Shown: piece after piece, positions 43,571 through 54,612 of the stretch
Numbering within the stretch: the first letter of the stretch is position 1
Layout of the letters: every line of letters begins with the position of its first letter
Assembly: GCA_951799405.1 (NCBI GenBank)
Contig: OX637332.1
Location: forward strand, 7,941,001-8,005,000
Direction: 5' to 3'
Origin: Agapetus fuscipes
Lineage: Eukaryota; Arthropoda; Insecta; Trichoptera; Glossosomatidae
DNA: 64,000 bases
The notes under the pieces: model-generated
Told to the model about the DNA's origin: nothing
The model's input: only the letters and a program-made list of their open reading frames with translations
Database searches by the model: none
Program-made: the position numbers and the translations under genes

Positions 43571-44977
43571 TATTTTATTTCTTTATGAAAAATAAATAAA
43601 TATAAAAGGTATCGATGTTTGGCATACACAAGCGCGTATTGCACAACACTAGTGATGCTATGTAGAAATGTCAAAAATTCAAGACACCTAAAAGATTGAA
43701 ATCGATGTAAAACGTTTAATACGTGTGGAATTGATTACTCACCGGTGAAAAGTGATGCCGTGATCCTTAAAGTTTTTATATCGACTTACATTGTTACACT
43801 TGACCACACAGCAACACGGCATTTTAATAAAAACCAAGAGCAGTTGCTAGTACAGCAGTATAAACGTGACTGATTTGCGCAATAATACGGATTTTCAACT
43901 AAGATTTTTTTAAGCATAATTGATTTACCTAGGGAATGCCCTCATACCATATCTTCTTCTTTTTGTGATCTGTGGAGTGCATGGCTTGGTTAGAGATGGT
44001 CGTGAAATCCATTTTACGGGATTCAAATTTAAATCACTCCAATATGTAAAATCTATACCTACTATAAATCCCAAAAACCGATTGTTGGTAACCACTTAAA
44101 ATGGTGAAGGACTAAACGGTTTTGGCTGTCTTTCGTTTCAGAATAAATTATGTAATCTGGGAAAGGTTTTAGCTTACAAAAAAGTTTGTAATTTATCGCA
44201 GAACATGTTTAAATTTGTGAAATGCTGAACGTCGTTTTTATATGGGAATTGATCATTTCCAATTGACAGATTTTTTCTTCCATAATCAAATTTCATTAAA
44301 ATGTGTTCGGTTTGAAATATTGTAATAGGTTAAAGAAATCAAACTAATAAAATAAACTGGTATGCATGGAGGAAGTATTAAATGGAGGGGTCGTACATGT
44401 GGTTTAGTACCAATCAACATGATTCACCGTCTTTGACATCATACACTGTTTATAATGCTGTCTCGCTCACGACATATGAAATGCTTTTCTCATTTTCTAT
44501 GTAAAGATCGTGTCTCTACTCCGTCTTCAATCTATTTACAAATCACCAAGGAAACACATGAAATCACTATGGTAACGGATTTGTTAGTAGTGTTGTTGCA
44601 AGTATGAAGATATCTGATAAATTCCGAATTCAAAAATGTTCCCACCTCATTGTGTACGGGATGATTTCCACAAGTATCTATTACTGCGAGCATAGAAGTT
44701 ACATACTTGAAGAAGCAAGTACCTTCATGTTTGAACATCACTAGTTCTAGAAATGGCTGTCACTTTCGCGAACAAAATATTTCGACAAACGAAAAATAAA
44801 TTTTATCAACGTAATCATATAGAATAGTGATTAAAGTGAAATATTATTCCATGTTCTACAACACATTTACTCTCATTTGTTGGCACGTTTAGAAAATACC
44901 CAGTTAGGCATTTATATGTATTTTTTTCCCAATTAGGTAACACACCTGTTCACAGTTGGAAGGTTAAAAAAAAAACG

Positions 44978-45302
44978 CAACTAAGCTACACATATAGTGT
45001 AACTTCTTGCCGCGTTATCCCCGAAGGGGTCGCATGTGGCGAGTTGAACCTATTTATTTTTACAGGTAAGGGGGCCGGCCTTACGCCAACCACTTCAGTT
45101 GAAGTGGGAATTTCCCAGCTCCCGAGGGGGCTGGTACTCATTTCTTGTAAAGGCTGAGTAAACCTCGCCGGCATTTATATTATGGGGTTTGAAATATACA
45201 CCGAAATTGGAAATCATTTCTGACACCCTCCTCGGTGGGATTCGAACCCGAGCTCACGGGGTAGAATGCAAGCACTCTACCAACTGAGCTATCGACCGGA
45301 CT
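44978..45302 (-). repeat. tRNA-derived SINE family 1, intact
   Basis: The minus strand begins AGTCCGGTCGATAGCTCAGT with A box TAGCTCAGTTGG and B box GGTTCGAATCCC, both well preserved. The body includes CACTTCAACTGAAGTGG and ends TGTAGCTTAGTTGCG. The complete length is about 325 bp. The internal pol III promoter looks usable. Confidence 0.8.
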
Positions 45303-45555
45303 AAACCGATAGACTGAATTTGGATTTTTGTGTGATGAGTGGGGTAGCGTATTTCTAATTCTTAAAGGATTGATTTCTTAGTCCATCCAGTTCTATATAT
45401 CCATGCTGGTATGTACAAAATTTGAAAATGGAATAAAAGATATTATTCATCAAACAGCCTTCACAAACCAGAATTCTTTTTTTGAAATTAGAAATGAGTT
45501 TTTCAACTGTCAAAGTCATGAAAACCGTTCAAGGTTTAATAAATAAGTATTTAAT

Positions 45556-45790
45556 CTCAGTTACAAATATACGCACACATTTAAGATTCATATTGAATGA
45601 ATACCCATAAGAAAAGACATTTTAGAGCGCATACACATAATGCATGTATATTTTTAAAATAAGACCCAAACGCAATGCTCAAATGTCAGATTAACATAAA
45701 CTGAACTTATGCCGACTTTACTTTAAACAGGCAGAAGTGAAACAATTTGTACAGTAACAGCCTCATACCAACCTACAAGTCGAGGACCTA
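45556..45790 (-). repeat. Diverged LINE-3'-UTR-type repeat copy
   Basis: AGATTCATATTGAATGAATA and CAGCCTCATACCAACCTACA mark the family. The middle has lost the usual CCCTGAAACAGGGG block. Confidence 0.5.
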
Positions 45791-46319
45791 TAATCTAAGT
45801 TGCATAAAAACATAAGGTGATACTTGAATGCATCTAAATGAAATTTTGTTGGGAAACGTATCACTCGAGAATGACTGAACCGATTTGTTTTTTTATGATG
45901 TTTGTAATCTGAAACAAGTGTTTGGATAAAAAAGTGAGAAAAAGTATTATGGAAGATTTTCAATTTTGTAAAAAGCTGAAGATTGTTCATGTACTGGAAT
46001 TTGGTTTGGAATTTATTAGTACTGCATTTATATAAAAATTAAATACTCATCACATATTGGCCAAATTTTTAGTAAACATGTAAATTACCATCAAGATGGA
46101 TCGTGTGAAGTTCAATGTGAATCATATTACTCACAATCATTTATTTTAAGTATGGTGGATGTTGCTCTTTTTGCCTTGCTAAAAGGAAAGGTCGTAACAT
46201 TTTTCTTTTGAAAAGTTACATCGAAGATTTTCATAGACTGAATAACTGAATGCACTTTTTCATATTGGAATTTTGAATGTGTCAGCAAGCAATTTTTGAA
46301 CATTTCTTAGTTCCATATC

Positions 46320-46494
46320 ATCTAAGTTGCAAAGATATATTGACATTTAAGACTCATATTTAATGCATGCCCAAAAGCAAGCAAATGTAAGTACACGCTT
46401 ACACATGCTGCATGTGTACATAAACTTTGCAACCCTTGCCACTTTCCCTGAAACCGGGCGGGGGGATTGGCAAAATTGAACCAAGTTTTACTAC
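46320..46494 (-). repeat. LINE-3'-UTR-type repeat, 5'-truncated
   Basis: It runs from ATCTAAGTTGCAAAGATATA to GGCAAAATTGAACCAAGTTT. The first 60 bases of the family (sense) are absent. Confidence 0.65.
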
Positions 46495-46659
46495 ACATTT
46501 GATATTCTTTCTTTACATTCAAATTTTCCATGTGCAAATTTTGGCTTGAATCGTTCATACGAGGCAACAAATCAAAGCAAAAATAAACCAAGTGAAGAAA
46601 ATATAAAGTTCGCACCATCAATAGATCATGAAAAGATGATTATATTTTTTCATGATCTA

Positions 46660-46905
46660 AGCTAATCTAAGTTGCAAAAAAATGTACATTTGGGATTCAT
46701 ATTATACACATTTTCATAAGCAGATACATATTAGTTCGCGCTTGCACATGCTGCATGTGAACCTACAACATTAAAACCTAAACCTTAAATGAACATACAC
46801 CCTGCAACTCTTGCCAACCTTTCCTGAAACAGCGGTGATATTGGCAAAGTGAACTATTTTCTATAGCATGAGTGGTCACCGGCATACCAACCTATATGTT
46901 AAGGA
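46660..46905 (-). repeat. LINE-3'-UTR-type repeat copy
   Basis: Complete from CTAATCTAAGTTGCAAAAAA to CATACCAACCTATATGTTAA, moderately diverged. Confidence 0.7.
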
Positions 46906-47334
46906 ACAAAAATAATGATCAACACAATGATCTACCCTTAATTATCTAAATGATTTTACTTCTTCTAATATCAATCATATGTTTACACTGTATATCAACG
47001 ATTGAAAACCTGTAAATGATAATTTAATTATTTTGGAAATATACAAAGAAAAGATTTCCTCCTGCCCAATAGATTGACAGCACTCCTTTATAGGTATTAA
47101 GCAATGAAATTATGCTTGAAATACTAATTACAGTGTGAAAATGACAAAATATACAAAACTTTATAAATCTTGGCAAATTTAAAAAGACTTCAACATCTTT
47201 CGTAATTGCAATCCCAAGTACTACACTATCTTTAAATGAGCCTAATTTCATTTGATATAATGTCCATGAACATATTATGCACGCTCAATTGTTTCAAGTT
47301 ATTGAGCTATGCTGTCTCACTAAAATAGTTACAA

Positions 47335-47702
47335 TGATCTATAATCTATAATCTAAGTTGCAAGGATATATTCATTTAAAGCTCTCAGATGTATGCCCAC
47401 AAACCAACAAGTGTAGTTCGCGCTTACAAATGCTGAATGTGTACTTACAAATAAAATCCAAACCTCAAATGAACATAAGCCCCACAACTTTTGCCGACCT
47501 TCCCTGAAACAGGGGTGACATTGGCAAAGTGAACCATTTTTTACAGTATGGGTGGTCAGCCTCATACCAACCTATAAATCAAGGAATATGAATAATAAAT
47601 TACATTTAAATATAAAAAAGAACAAAAACCTTACAAAGAAATCTATACAAAAAAAGTCAAAAATTTCCTATGCAAAAAATGTAGCAAATGAATACACCAA
47701 CA
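47335..47702 (-). mobile_element. 3' UTR of the intact LINE
   Basis: Directly downstream (minus strand) of the LINE stop codon come about 115 bp of AT-rich spacer, then the 250-bp repeat starting ATTCCTTGATTTATAGG and ending AACTTAGATTATAGATTATA. The end repeats TATAGAT units. It is about 97 percent identical by eye to the free-standing copy at 52204-52472. Confidence 0.75.
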
Positions 47703-50700
47703 TTAGAAATCAACATTGCAGATTAGCCGCCACTTCTTCCTGTCCTTGCATACTTCTTTCATTTCATCCAGAGTCATAACCTTTTTCATACAAGTCCTCC
47801 TTTTATTATGACTCTGGATATCCCATTCATTCGCTATTTCAGAGATTTGATCCTTCCATACTTTTCTCGGTCTTCCTCTACCACGACATCCATCTATTCT
47901 AGCAACATATACTTTCTTCGTCAATCTTTCATCACTCATTCTCTCCAAGTGCCCGAACCATCTTAACATACTTCTTTTAATCTTCACTTTCACACTTTCC
48001 CTTACACCACATTCTTCTCTTACAAAATCATTCCTCACCCTGTCACTTCGTTTTTTCCCAATCATACTTCTTAGATAGTCCATTTCTACTGTATGGACTT
48101 TACTAATTTCCCTTTCACTCACCGTCCAGGCTTCACTTCCATACATCAAGGTTGGCACTAGTATACCACCGTGCACCGCCAATCTAACATTTTTTGAGAG
48201 ATTTTCGTTCCTGGCGATGCAAGCGGTCGCACCCAGTACACACCTGCCTTTCATTATTCTTCTTTCAAATTCACCGGCCATTCTTCCATCTTTTTCAAAC
48301 TTACTTCCCAAATATACAAACTCATTTACAACATCAACATTCATTCCATTAATTTTAAATTCATAATTCATATTTTCATCATCTCTTTCAAAAATCAAAA
48401 CTTTCGTCTTTTTAGCATTCAACTTCAAATTATTACCTTTCAAAGCTTCGTTCAATCTAGAGAGCATCATTTGCAATTCCACTGCTGAATCAGATACAAG
48501 GACTGCATCATCCGCATACAGTAGAACGCTTACTTTGCTCTCTCCTATCATTAATCCACAATCATCAAGTCTAGCATCTCGAACACACTTGTCCATGACT
48601 ATGTTAAATAGCCATGGGCTCATCACACATCCTTGCCTTACACCCTTAAAAACTTCAAACCATTCACTATACTCACCATCAATACGAATGCAGGCCATAC
48701 TATTCTCATAGTTCGCATGCACCGCATTGAGTAGAGCTCCATTCACTCCGTATGCTTTCAAAACATCCCACAACATACCTCTGTCCACTGAGTCAAAAGC
48801 CTTTTCCAGATCCACAAAGGCCGTGAACAGTTTCCCCCTCACCGACAATTGTTTTTCAACAAGTTGTCGTAGAGTGAAAATCTGATCAACACAGCCTCTA
48901 CCGGCCATAAAGCCGGACTGTATATCGGAAACCCTTTTGCTAGTAGTCAGAATCACATTTTTTATAATCACCTTACAGAAGACTTTTCCTGGTATACTGA
49001 GTAGACTGATTGGTCTGAAGTTCTGACAGTCTTTTTTGTCCCCTTTACCTTTGTAAATGGGAACAATGACTGCCTTCCTCCAATCCATCGGTACTACTCC
49101 TGCATTCACACAAAGCTTACATAATTCGTGCATCCAATCTATCACACATTCACCTCCTGCTTTCAACATTTCACCATTTATACCATCAAACCCAGCAGAC
49201 TTCCCATTCTTCAGACGTGAAATAGACACTTTCATTTCTTCTTTCAAAATCTTCAATTCATTCTCTTCATCTGTCTGTTCATAAATTCTTCTTTCACCCT
49301 GGCCAAAAATTTCTTGAAAATAGTTTTTCCATCTCTTGCATACTTCTTCATTCTCCCATACCATCTCACCGGCAGCACTTTTGACTCCCGGAGTGGTCAA
49401 TGCAGAAGATTTATTTCTATCCGCATTGATCCACCTCCAAAATTCCTTCTTACTGTCGGTGAAACTTTTGTTAATCCTTTCATCAATCTTTCTTTGTTCA
49501 TTCATCTTGCTTTCATAAATTATAGTCTTTGCCATTTTCTTAGCTATCTTATATTCGTCTTCTAGCTTTCTATCTTTTCTATCATTCAGCCAATTTTCAT
49601 AACACTTTTTCTTAACTTTCACAGCTTCTTTCACTCTATCATTCCACCAGGCATCTCCTTTCAATTTTCCACCTTTCGTTACCCCACAAACTTTTTTAGC
49701 ACATTCAATCATTCCTTCCTTCAGATCTTTCCACATGCTTTCAATATCTTTTCCACACACATTCTTCTCAAGTTCATTTACACTTAAAATTTTGTGGAGC
49801 TCTGATACATACTTCTCTTTCACATTTTCTTCATTCAGCCTTTCTACTTTTATTCTAGTCATTCTTACTTGCTTCTTGCGTTTCTTCTTTCTTACTTCAC
49901 CAAGCATTATTTTAGCACATAAGAGATAGTGATCACTGCCTATTTCAGGCCCGCGGTAGACACGGCTATCTCTTACGGCTCCTCTCAATCTTTCATCCAC
50001 ACAGATGTAGTCAATGATTGTGCGACTTCCCACAATCTGCCTCGTGTACAGATGCACATCCTTATGCCGAAACCAAGTATTCGATGCAAAAAGACTGTGC
50101 TCCGCACACAAAGCAATCAGATGTCGCCCATTATCATTGACTACACCTCTCCCACCAGGACCAATAATTTTCAAACATTCATCCCTCTGCGCACCTATCC
50201 ATCCATTCATATCACCTAAAATTACAATGTTTTCATTCTTCTTCCTTTCATGCACAACCGCATTCAGCTCATTCCAAAAACTCATTCTCACCTCCATACA
50301 CTCTGAATCAACAGGAGCATAACAGGTCACCAAGAAAAGTTTCAAACTGTTAATTTTGAATTTAACAACCAAAATCCTGGGAGAAATTCTTTGGTAACCC
50401 GCTATGCATCCCTTCACACACTCACTCACAATCACACCTACACCCTGCCTTTCATTCCCATCTTCCACACCTGACCAAATATACAATTCACCATTCGCTA
50501 ATACTTTCTCACCATTCCCTTTCATTTTTGTTTCTGTCACACCCATTACTTTTATTCGTTTCTCTTTCATTACATTCATAATTTCTTTCTCCTTGCAATC
50601 ATTCATCTTCCTTACATTCCATGTCCCGAAAACCCATTCATTCTTTCTATGAAAATTAGTGGTGGCATTTCCACAATGTACAGATTTAAAATTATTGTTG

Positions 50701-50708
50701 GTGGCCAT
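47703..50708 (-). CDS. LINE ORF: endonuclease and reverse transcriptase, intact
   Basis: 1,001 codons without interruption. An APE-type endonuclease occupies about residues 25-265 (WNVRKMN, TETK, GDMNGW at 165-170, GSDHYLL at 257-263). The reverse transcriptase spans about 540-790: NFRPISLLS at 563, FVDLEKAFDSV at 631-641, RQGCVMSPWLFN, and the catalytic YADD at 731-734. The tail has WFGHLERMSDERLTK and GRGRPRKVW, common in RTE-like insect elements. The protein should nick target DNA and copy its own RNA into it. All key residues are present, so the copy may be recently active. The ATG at 50708 is followed by a Gln/Asn-rich lead before the endonuclease, so a start further in is possible. Confidence 0.93.
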   Translation of the reverse strand: MATNNNFKSVHCGNATTNFHRKNEWVFGTWNVRKMNDCKEKEIMNVMKEKRIKVMGVTETKMKGNGEKVLANGELYIWSGVEDGNERQGVGVIVSECVKGCIAGYQRISPRILVVKFKINSLKLFLVTCYAPVDSECMEVRMSFWNELNAVVHERKKNENIVILGDMNGWIGAQRDECLKIIGPGGRGVVNDNGRHLIALCAEHSLFASNTWFRHKDVHLYTRQIVGSRTIIDYICVDERLRGAVRDSRVYRGPEIGSDHYLLCAKIMLGEVRKKKRKKQVRMTRIKVERLNEENVKEKYVSELHKILSVNELEKNVCGKDIESMWKDLKEGMIECAKKVCGVTKGGKLKGDAWWNDRVKEAVKVKKKCYENWLNDRKDRKLEDEYKIAKKMAKTIIYESKMNEQRKIDERINKSFTDSKKEFWRWINADRNKSSALTTPGVKSAAGEMVWENEEVCKRWKNYFQEIFGQGERRIYEQTDEENELKILKEEMKVSISRLKNGKSAGFDGINGEMLKAGGECVIDWMHELCKLCVNAGVVPMDWRKAVIVPIYKGKGDKKDCQNFRPISLLSIPGKVFCKVIIKNVILTTSKRVSDIQSGFMAGRGCVDQIFTLRQLVEKQLSVRGKLFTAFVDLEKAFDSVDRGMLWDVLKAYGVNGALLNAVHANYENSMACIRIDGEYSEWFEVFKGVRQGCVMSPWLFNIVMDKCVRDARLDDCGLMIGESKVSVLLYADDAVLVSDSAVELQMMLSRLNEALKGNNLKLNAKKTKVLIFERDDENMNYEFKINGMNVDVVNEFVYLGSKFEKDGRMAGEFERRIMKGRCVLGATACIARNENLSKNVRLAVHGGILVPTLMYGSEAWTVSEREISKVHTVEMDYLRSMIGKKRSDRVRNDFVREECGVRESVKVKIKRSMLRWFGHLERMSDERLTKKVYVARIDGCRGRGRPRKVWKDQISEIANEWDIQSHNKRRTCMKKVMTLDEMKEVCKDRKKWRLICNVDF

Positions 50709-51419
50709 TGCTACAAAACAAAATGTTAAGAACTAAAGTGAGTTTAAAAATACAAATAAAAAATACAGCTATAAAACATAAAATTAAAACAGAATATAGA
50801 TTGTCCATATAAAAGTGTAAATTGTCCATTTCACGTCTTCTGCCATGTTCATCAGGTAGGTATTACAGGTAGGTAGGTAGGTATACAATTTTGATTTTTT
50901 ATTTCTTCTTTCCATTAATTTTGTTCTTGTTCCAAATTATTCAAAAAAAGTTGAGGTTATGTTTCAAAAATGTTTCTTTAAAAAAATTATCGTAATTATT
51001 GTCTTTTTAAAAACCTCCCATCCATCCACAAATGTCAATTTCAGTTGTCGAATTTGGACGAAGGCTGCGTGTACAATGTGATTCCCGAAATAATAGATCT
51101 TGAAAAACTGTGTAGCACTCACGGCCAATTTTACATTTCAATTTTTTCCACAAATAAGAGATTTTTTGTTATAATTTATGGCCAATAATCACAAACACTT
51201 TATGTTCCTCAATTTAGAGTGGATTTATGTTAATTTTGTTGACCCCATTGCCGAATTATAAAACTTTAATTCTTGTTGGAAAAAAACGCTTCCTAGTGAT
51301 TTGACAGAAACAAGTGAATCAATGATGACTTCGAAATAAGTTTTTTTCTCATCGTTTCCATTTTTTTAACAGCCGTTACCAGATTTACAAAAAGATTTTA
51401 TCTAATTTATACAAATAGA

Positions 51420-51448
51420 GGCAAGACAAAGTTTGCCGGGACAGCTAG
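51420..51448 (+). mobile_element. Possible Helitron 3' terminus
   Basis: A GGCAA...TTGCC hairpin (51420-51437) is followed 7 bases later by CTAG and then T, which fits Helitron 3' ends. The 5' end (TC) and other copies were not identified. Confidence 0.25.
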
Positions 51449-51539
51449 TTTATTACTATAAAATAAGACAATTGAAACAGAATTTTGACAAGAAACTAAT
51501 ATTATTATTTGGAATAATTTTTGGCACTTCCATTAATGA

Positions 51540-51630
51540 TTATTTAATCACAATTCAGTACCTGTTTCCGGACAGGCAAAAATAGGTTGTCAAATTGCAT
51601 TCATCTTCACAAATCACTTCACCATAACTT
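51540..51630 (+). repeat. tRNA-derived SINE family 3, 3' part
   Basis: TTTCCGGACAGGCAAAAATAGG and TTGCATTCATCTTCACAAAT match the ends of the copies at 31390-31620 and 16918-17110. Confidence 0.55.
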
Positions 51631-52203
51631 CAGTACAATAAGAGTGAATGGTTGTGAAAGTTTTTTTTTTTATGTCTAGAAATCGTACATTCACCTTAAC
51701 CCAAATAATTCTTGAAAAAATATTTTTTCAAAAAAAAATCAAAATTATTATGAATAAAATTCTTACTTACACAAGCTAATTTTTTATCTTGAAAATTTTG
51801 AAAGTAAAAAATAAAAAAAATGTGTGATTTTTCACATTTTATAATGAAGCATGGTTACCAATATGTAGATATATTATCATTTTAATTCACCAGTAAAAGT
51901 AGATAGCCCCTGTTCACAAAACGGACTCTGCACAAACTTTAGACAACAAAATTGTGGTGTCACAAAGAAAAACTAATATTTGGTTATAGATTACCAAAAA
52001 TAAAAAATTCTATTCTATGGTGTTGTCACTAATTCGTATGACAGTATTTAGTAGGACTTTGTCACTTATTTTACTCTTTCTTGTCGACCTTTAGCATGGA
52101 TGCAAATAACTTACGTAATGTAATTGTAATTATTTTTGTATTATTTTAAGATTATAAAAAAATATCTTACAAGACCAAAAAACGATTTTTTATTTTGATA
52201 CAA

Positions 52204-52472
52204 AAAATTATTATATAAAAACAGATTCCTTGACTTATAGGTTGGTATGAGGCTGACCACCCATACTGTAAAAAATGGTTCACTTTGCTAATGTCACCCC
52301 TGTGTCAGGGAAGGTCGGCAAAAGTTGTGGGGCTTATGTTCATTTGAGGTTTGGATTTTATTTGTAAGTACACATTCAGCATTTGTTAGTGCGAACTACA
52401 CATGTTGGTTTGTGGGCATACATCTGAGAGCTTTAAATGAATATATGCTTGCAACTTAGATTATAGATTATT
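52204..52472 (+). repeat. LINE-3'-UTR-type repeat, closest relative of the LINE's own end
   Basis: It starts GATTCCTTGACTTATAGGTT and ends GCAACTTAGATTATAGATTA. It shares diagnostic variants with 47335-47588 (GTTGTGGGGCTTATG, CACATTCAGCATTTGT, ACATCTGAGAGCTTTAAATG) not seen in other copies. No ORF sequence precedes it. Confidence 0.8.
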
Positions 52473-52728
52473 GTAGATACAAAGTTGATGTGACGAAAAC
52501 TTTTTCAGTCAAATTTTTTTAAGCATAAAATCTACCTGAAGCTAAGAAACAAATGGAATCATTCGAACCAAAGGTGGCGTTCTGTTTTTTTAAAGAGATA
52601 AAATTTATTACATCAAAAATAATTTCATTTTCTGTGTTCTCACATTTTGTAAAAAATCTTAGAATACAGCCTTTGGTTTCTATGACTCAACCATTTGTTT
52701 TGCTGTTGGTGTCAATATTTTGTCAGTA

Positions 52729-53222
52729 TTTCCTTGACTTATAGGTTGGTGCTGACCACCCATACTGTACAAAATGATTCACTTTGCCAATGTTACCCCT
52801 GTTTCAGAGAAGCTCGGTAAAAGTTGCAGGGTGTGTTCATTTGAGGTATGGATTTTTTTATTGTAGGTCCACATGCGGCATGTCACACGTTTAATAATAA
52901 AGAGAAATAACTCAAAAATTGAGAAAATCGAGATTTTGTAATAAAACGCAAGAACAATGTGAGAAGAATATGTAGAATGCGACAGCCGTTCAATTTGGAC
53001 AAATATGACCGAGATAAAACATCGGTCGCCTTTTTCATCCCATACAAGTTGTACTGGTTGTCTGAACTTCAAACGTGATTTCCCAACATTTTTTTGAGTT
53101 ATTGCTCTTTATTATTAAGCGTGCGATGTGTTAGCGCGAAATTATACATGTCTGCTTGTGGGAATGCATTTAATATAAATCTTAAGTGATATATTTATTT
53201 GCAGCTTAGATTAGATTAGATT
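52729..53222 (+). repeat. LINE-3'-UTR-type repeat split by a MITE
   Basis: 5' part 52729-52883 and 3' part 53126-53222 (ends AGCTTAGATTAGATTAGATT) join cleanly when 52884-53125 is removed. Confidence 0.8.
52884..53125. mobile_element. MITE with about 33-bp inverted repeats, nested
   Basis: CACACGTTTAATAATAAAGA at the left opposes CTTTATTATTAAGCGTGCG at the right; the symmetry extends through GAAATAACTCAAAAA. ATGT flanks both sides as a 4-bp duplication. It is 242 bp long with no coding capacity. The superfamily is unsettled. Confidence 0.8.
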
Positions 53223-53600
53223 TTAATTTATAAGTACCAGTGGCGAAGGGTGCCATACAAGCCAGTTCCCATCGGCTTCCCTTTTAAAATGATGTAACAA
53301 AGTAGTTAAAAAATATAGGCACAAAGTAAAAAAATACATTTAAAACCAAAGAAACAATACATATTTTTTCCCCATTTATAAACCATGCAGTCTTCTTTAT
53401 TATCATTTTTGCCTCATTCTAAACGGGAAACCGATGGGAATCTGCTTGTATGGCACTTTCCCACTTTCGCACCTTCGCCACTGGTAAGTACACATGCAGC
53501 ATTTGCATGAGCAAATTAACATGCACATGTATGTGGGCATGCATTTAATATGAATTTTAAATTTAAATATACGTACAACTGAAATTACAAATTATAGATT
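53223..53600 (+). repeat. LINE-3'-UTR-type repeat fragment split by a hAT MITE
   Basis: TTTTAATTTATAAGTAC, then after the insertion GTAAGTACACATGCAGCATT through GGGCATGCATTTAATATGAA. Only the 3' half of the family is present. It sits directly after the tail of the previous copy. Confidence 0.65.
53238..53483. mobile_element. hAT MITE (CAGTGGCG ends), nested
   Basis: CAGTGGCGAAGGGTGCCATA and the inverse GCACCTTCGCCACTG, with further matching inner blocks (GGCTTCCC against GGGAAACC). Flanks ATAAGTAC and GTAAGTAC form an 8-bp duplication with one change, as expected for hAT. Confidence 0.82.
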
Positions 53601-54291
53601 TCAATGGTGGGCATTAAAACTAAACCAAAGGAAATAAAAAACTTTGTCTTGTGTACATTTTTATTTTGGTGTTGAACTAAAAAAAAGATTGCAATGTTTC
53701 CTTATACAATTAATATATTGTGATGTTTACAAATTCAATAAAAATATTGCTTTGAACTTCAAACACTTTGAAATGCACATGTCAATCAATTCTTATTGAG
53801 GATTAAGATTAGGTATCACAAATACTTGGTAAAAAAAACATAAAAATATATAGTATACAATAATATAGCTGTCTTTTGCTGAGGTACGGTATTAACAGAA
53901 GAAATTACTACACGGGATATTACTGAATGTGGAGAAAATTTAGACTACCTCCGCCATCTTGTAAAACGCCACTATTGATAGTACACCATGAAGAAAGCTG
54001 AGCTGTTTTATTTGTGCTTTGTAATTAATCTTTTGTAAAAAAATACCCCGATTGACATACCGAAAATTATAAGAAATGTTAGAGATGTCTTGTTGAACAT
54101 ACAGGAGTATTTTTTTAAATATAATACAATTCTATTATTTTGATACCTTAAAGGTAAAAGTGAATAAGTGGCGTATTAAGCTATTATGGGTTTTTCAGAT
54201 AAATGCTTATTATTTTCTATGAGAGAAAACACTAAAAAAAGTTGAAAATCCTGTAGTTTAGAAACTTGCCATGAGTAATAGTTTGTAATCT

Positions 54292-54612
54292 AATCTAAAT
54301 CTAAGTTGCAAAGATATTTATAATATATATATTCTTTTCAACTTTCTAAACTTGATATCCGTGGCAACATATAATTGGCCATGTTTTTTTGTAATTGTTA
54401 TTATTATATTTCTTATGTAACGCTGTTTGTTGTCCTATTAAAATAAAATAAAATAAATAAAAACATATTTATATCATTTGAGATTCATATAAAATGCATT
54501 CCAACAAGCAGACATGTATAAGTTTGCGCTAACACATGCCACATGTGGGCCTACAATATAAAAACCTAATCTCAAATGAACATAAACCCTGCAACTCTTG
54601 CCGACCTTCAAG
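54292..54612 (-). repeat. LINE-3'-UTR-type repeat split by a poly(A)-tailed insert
   Basis: The family start AATCTAAGTTGCAAAGATAT is separated from CATTTGAGATTCATATAAAA by 54323-54464. The copy ends early, at TTGCCGACCTTCA. Confidence 0.7.
54323..54464 (+). mobile_element. Short retroposed insert with A-rich end
   Basis: Flanked by a perfect ATATTTATA duplication (54314-54322 and 54465-54473) and ending TCCTATTAAAATAAAATAAA..., an A-rich tail. This is the pattern of target-primed retroposition of a truncated non-LTR element. The source is not recognised. Confidence 0.7.

Larger units (their letters stand above)
39791..44977. other. Intergenic region after the silk-like gene
   Basis: Apart from the 3' UTR and the elements listed between 40202 and 43570, no exon or RNA gene was recognised. 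Part of 41700-41800 repeats ATCGAT-rich words and may be a further DNA-element end (AGGGATGTGACTAAATTCAA), without a visible partner. Confidence 0.5.
50709..52200. other. Presumed LINE 5' flank and anonymous DNA
   Basis: No gene. The LINE's 5' UTR must start here, but its outer edge and target duplication could not be located. Contains a short GTAG microsatellite near 50872-50884, a possible Helitron 3' end at 51420-51448 and the 3' part of SINE family 3 at 51540-51630. Confidence 0.5.

Noticed and set aside
50404..50652. Plus-strand ORFs inside 47703-50708
   Set aside because: They are shadows of the intact LINE ORF on the minus strand.
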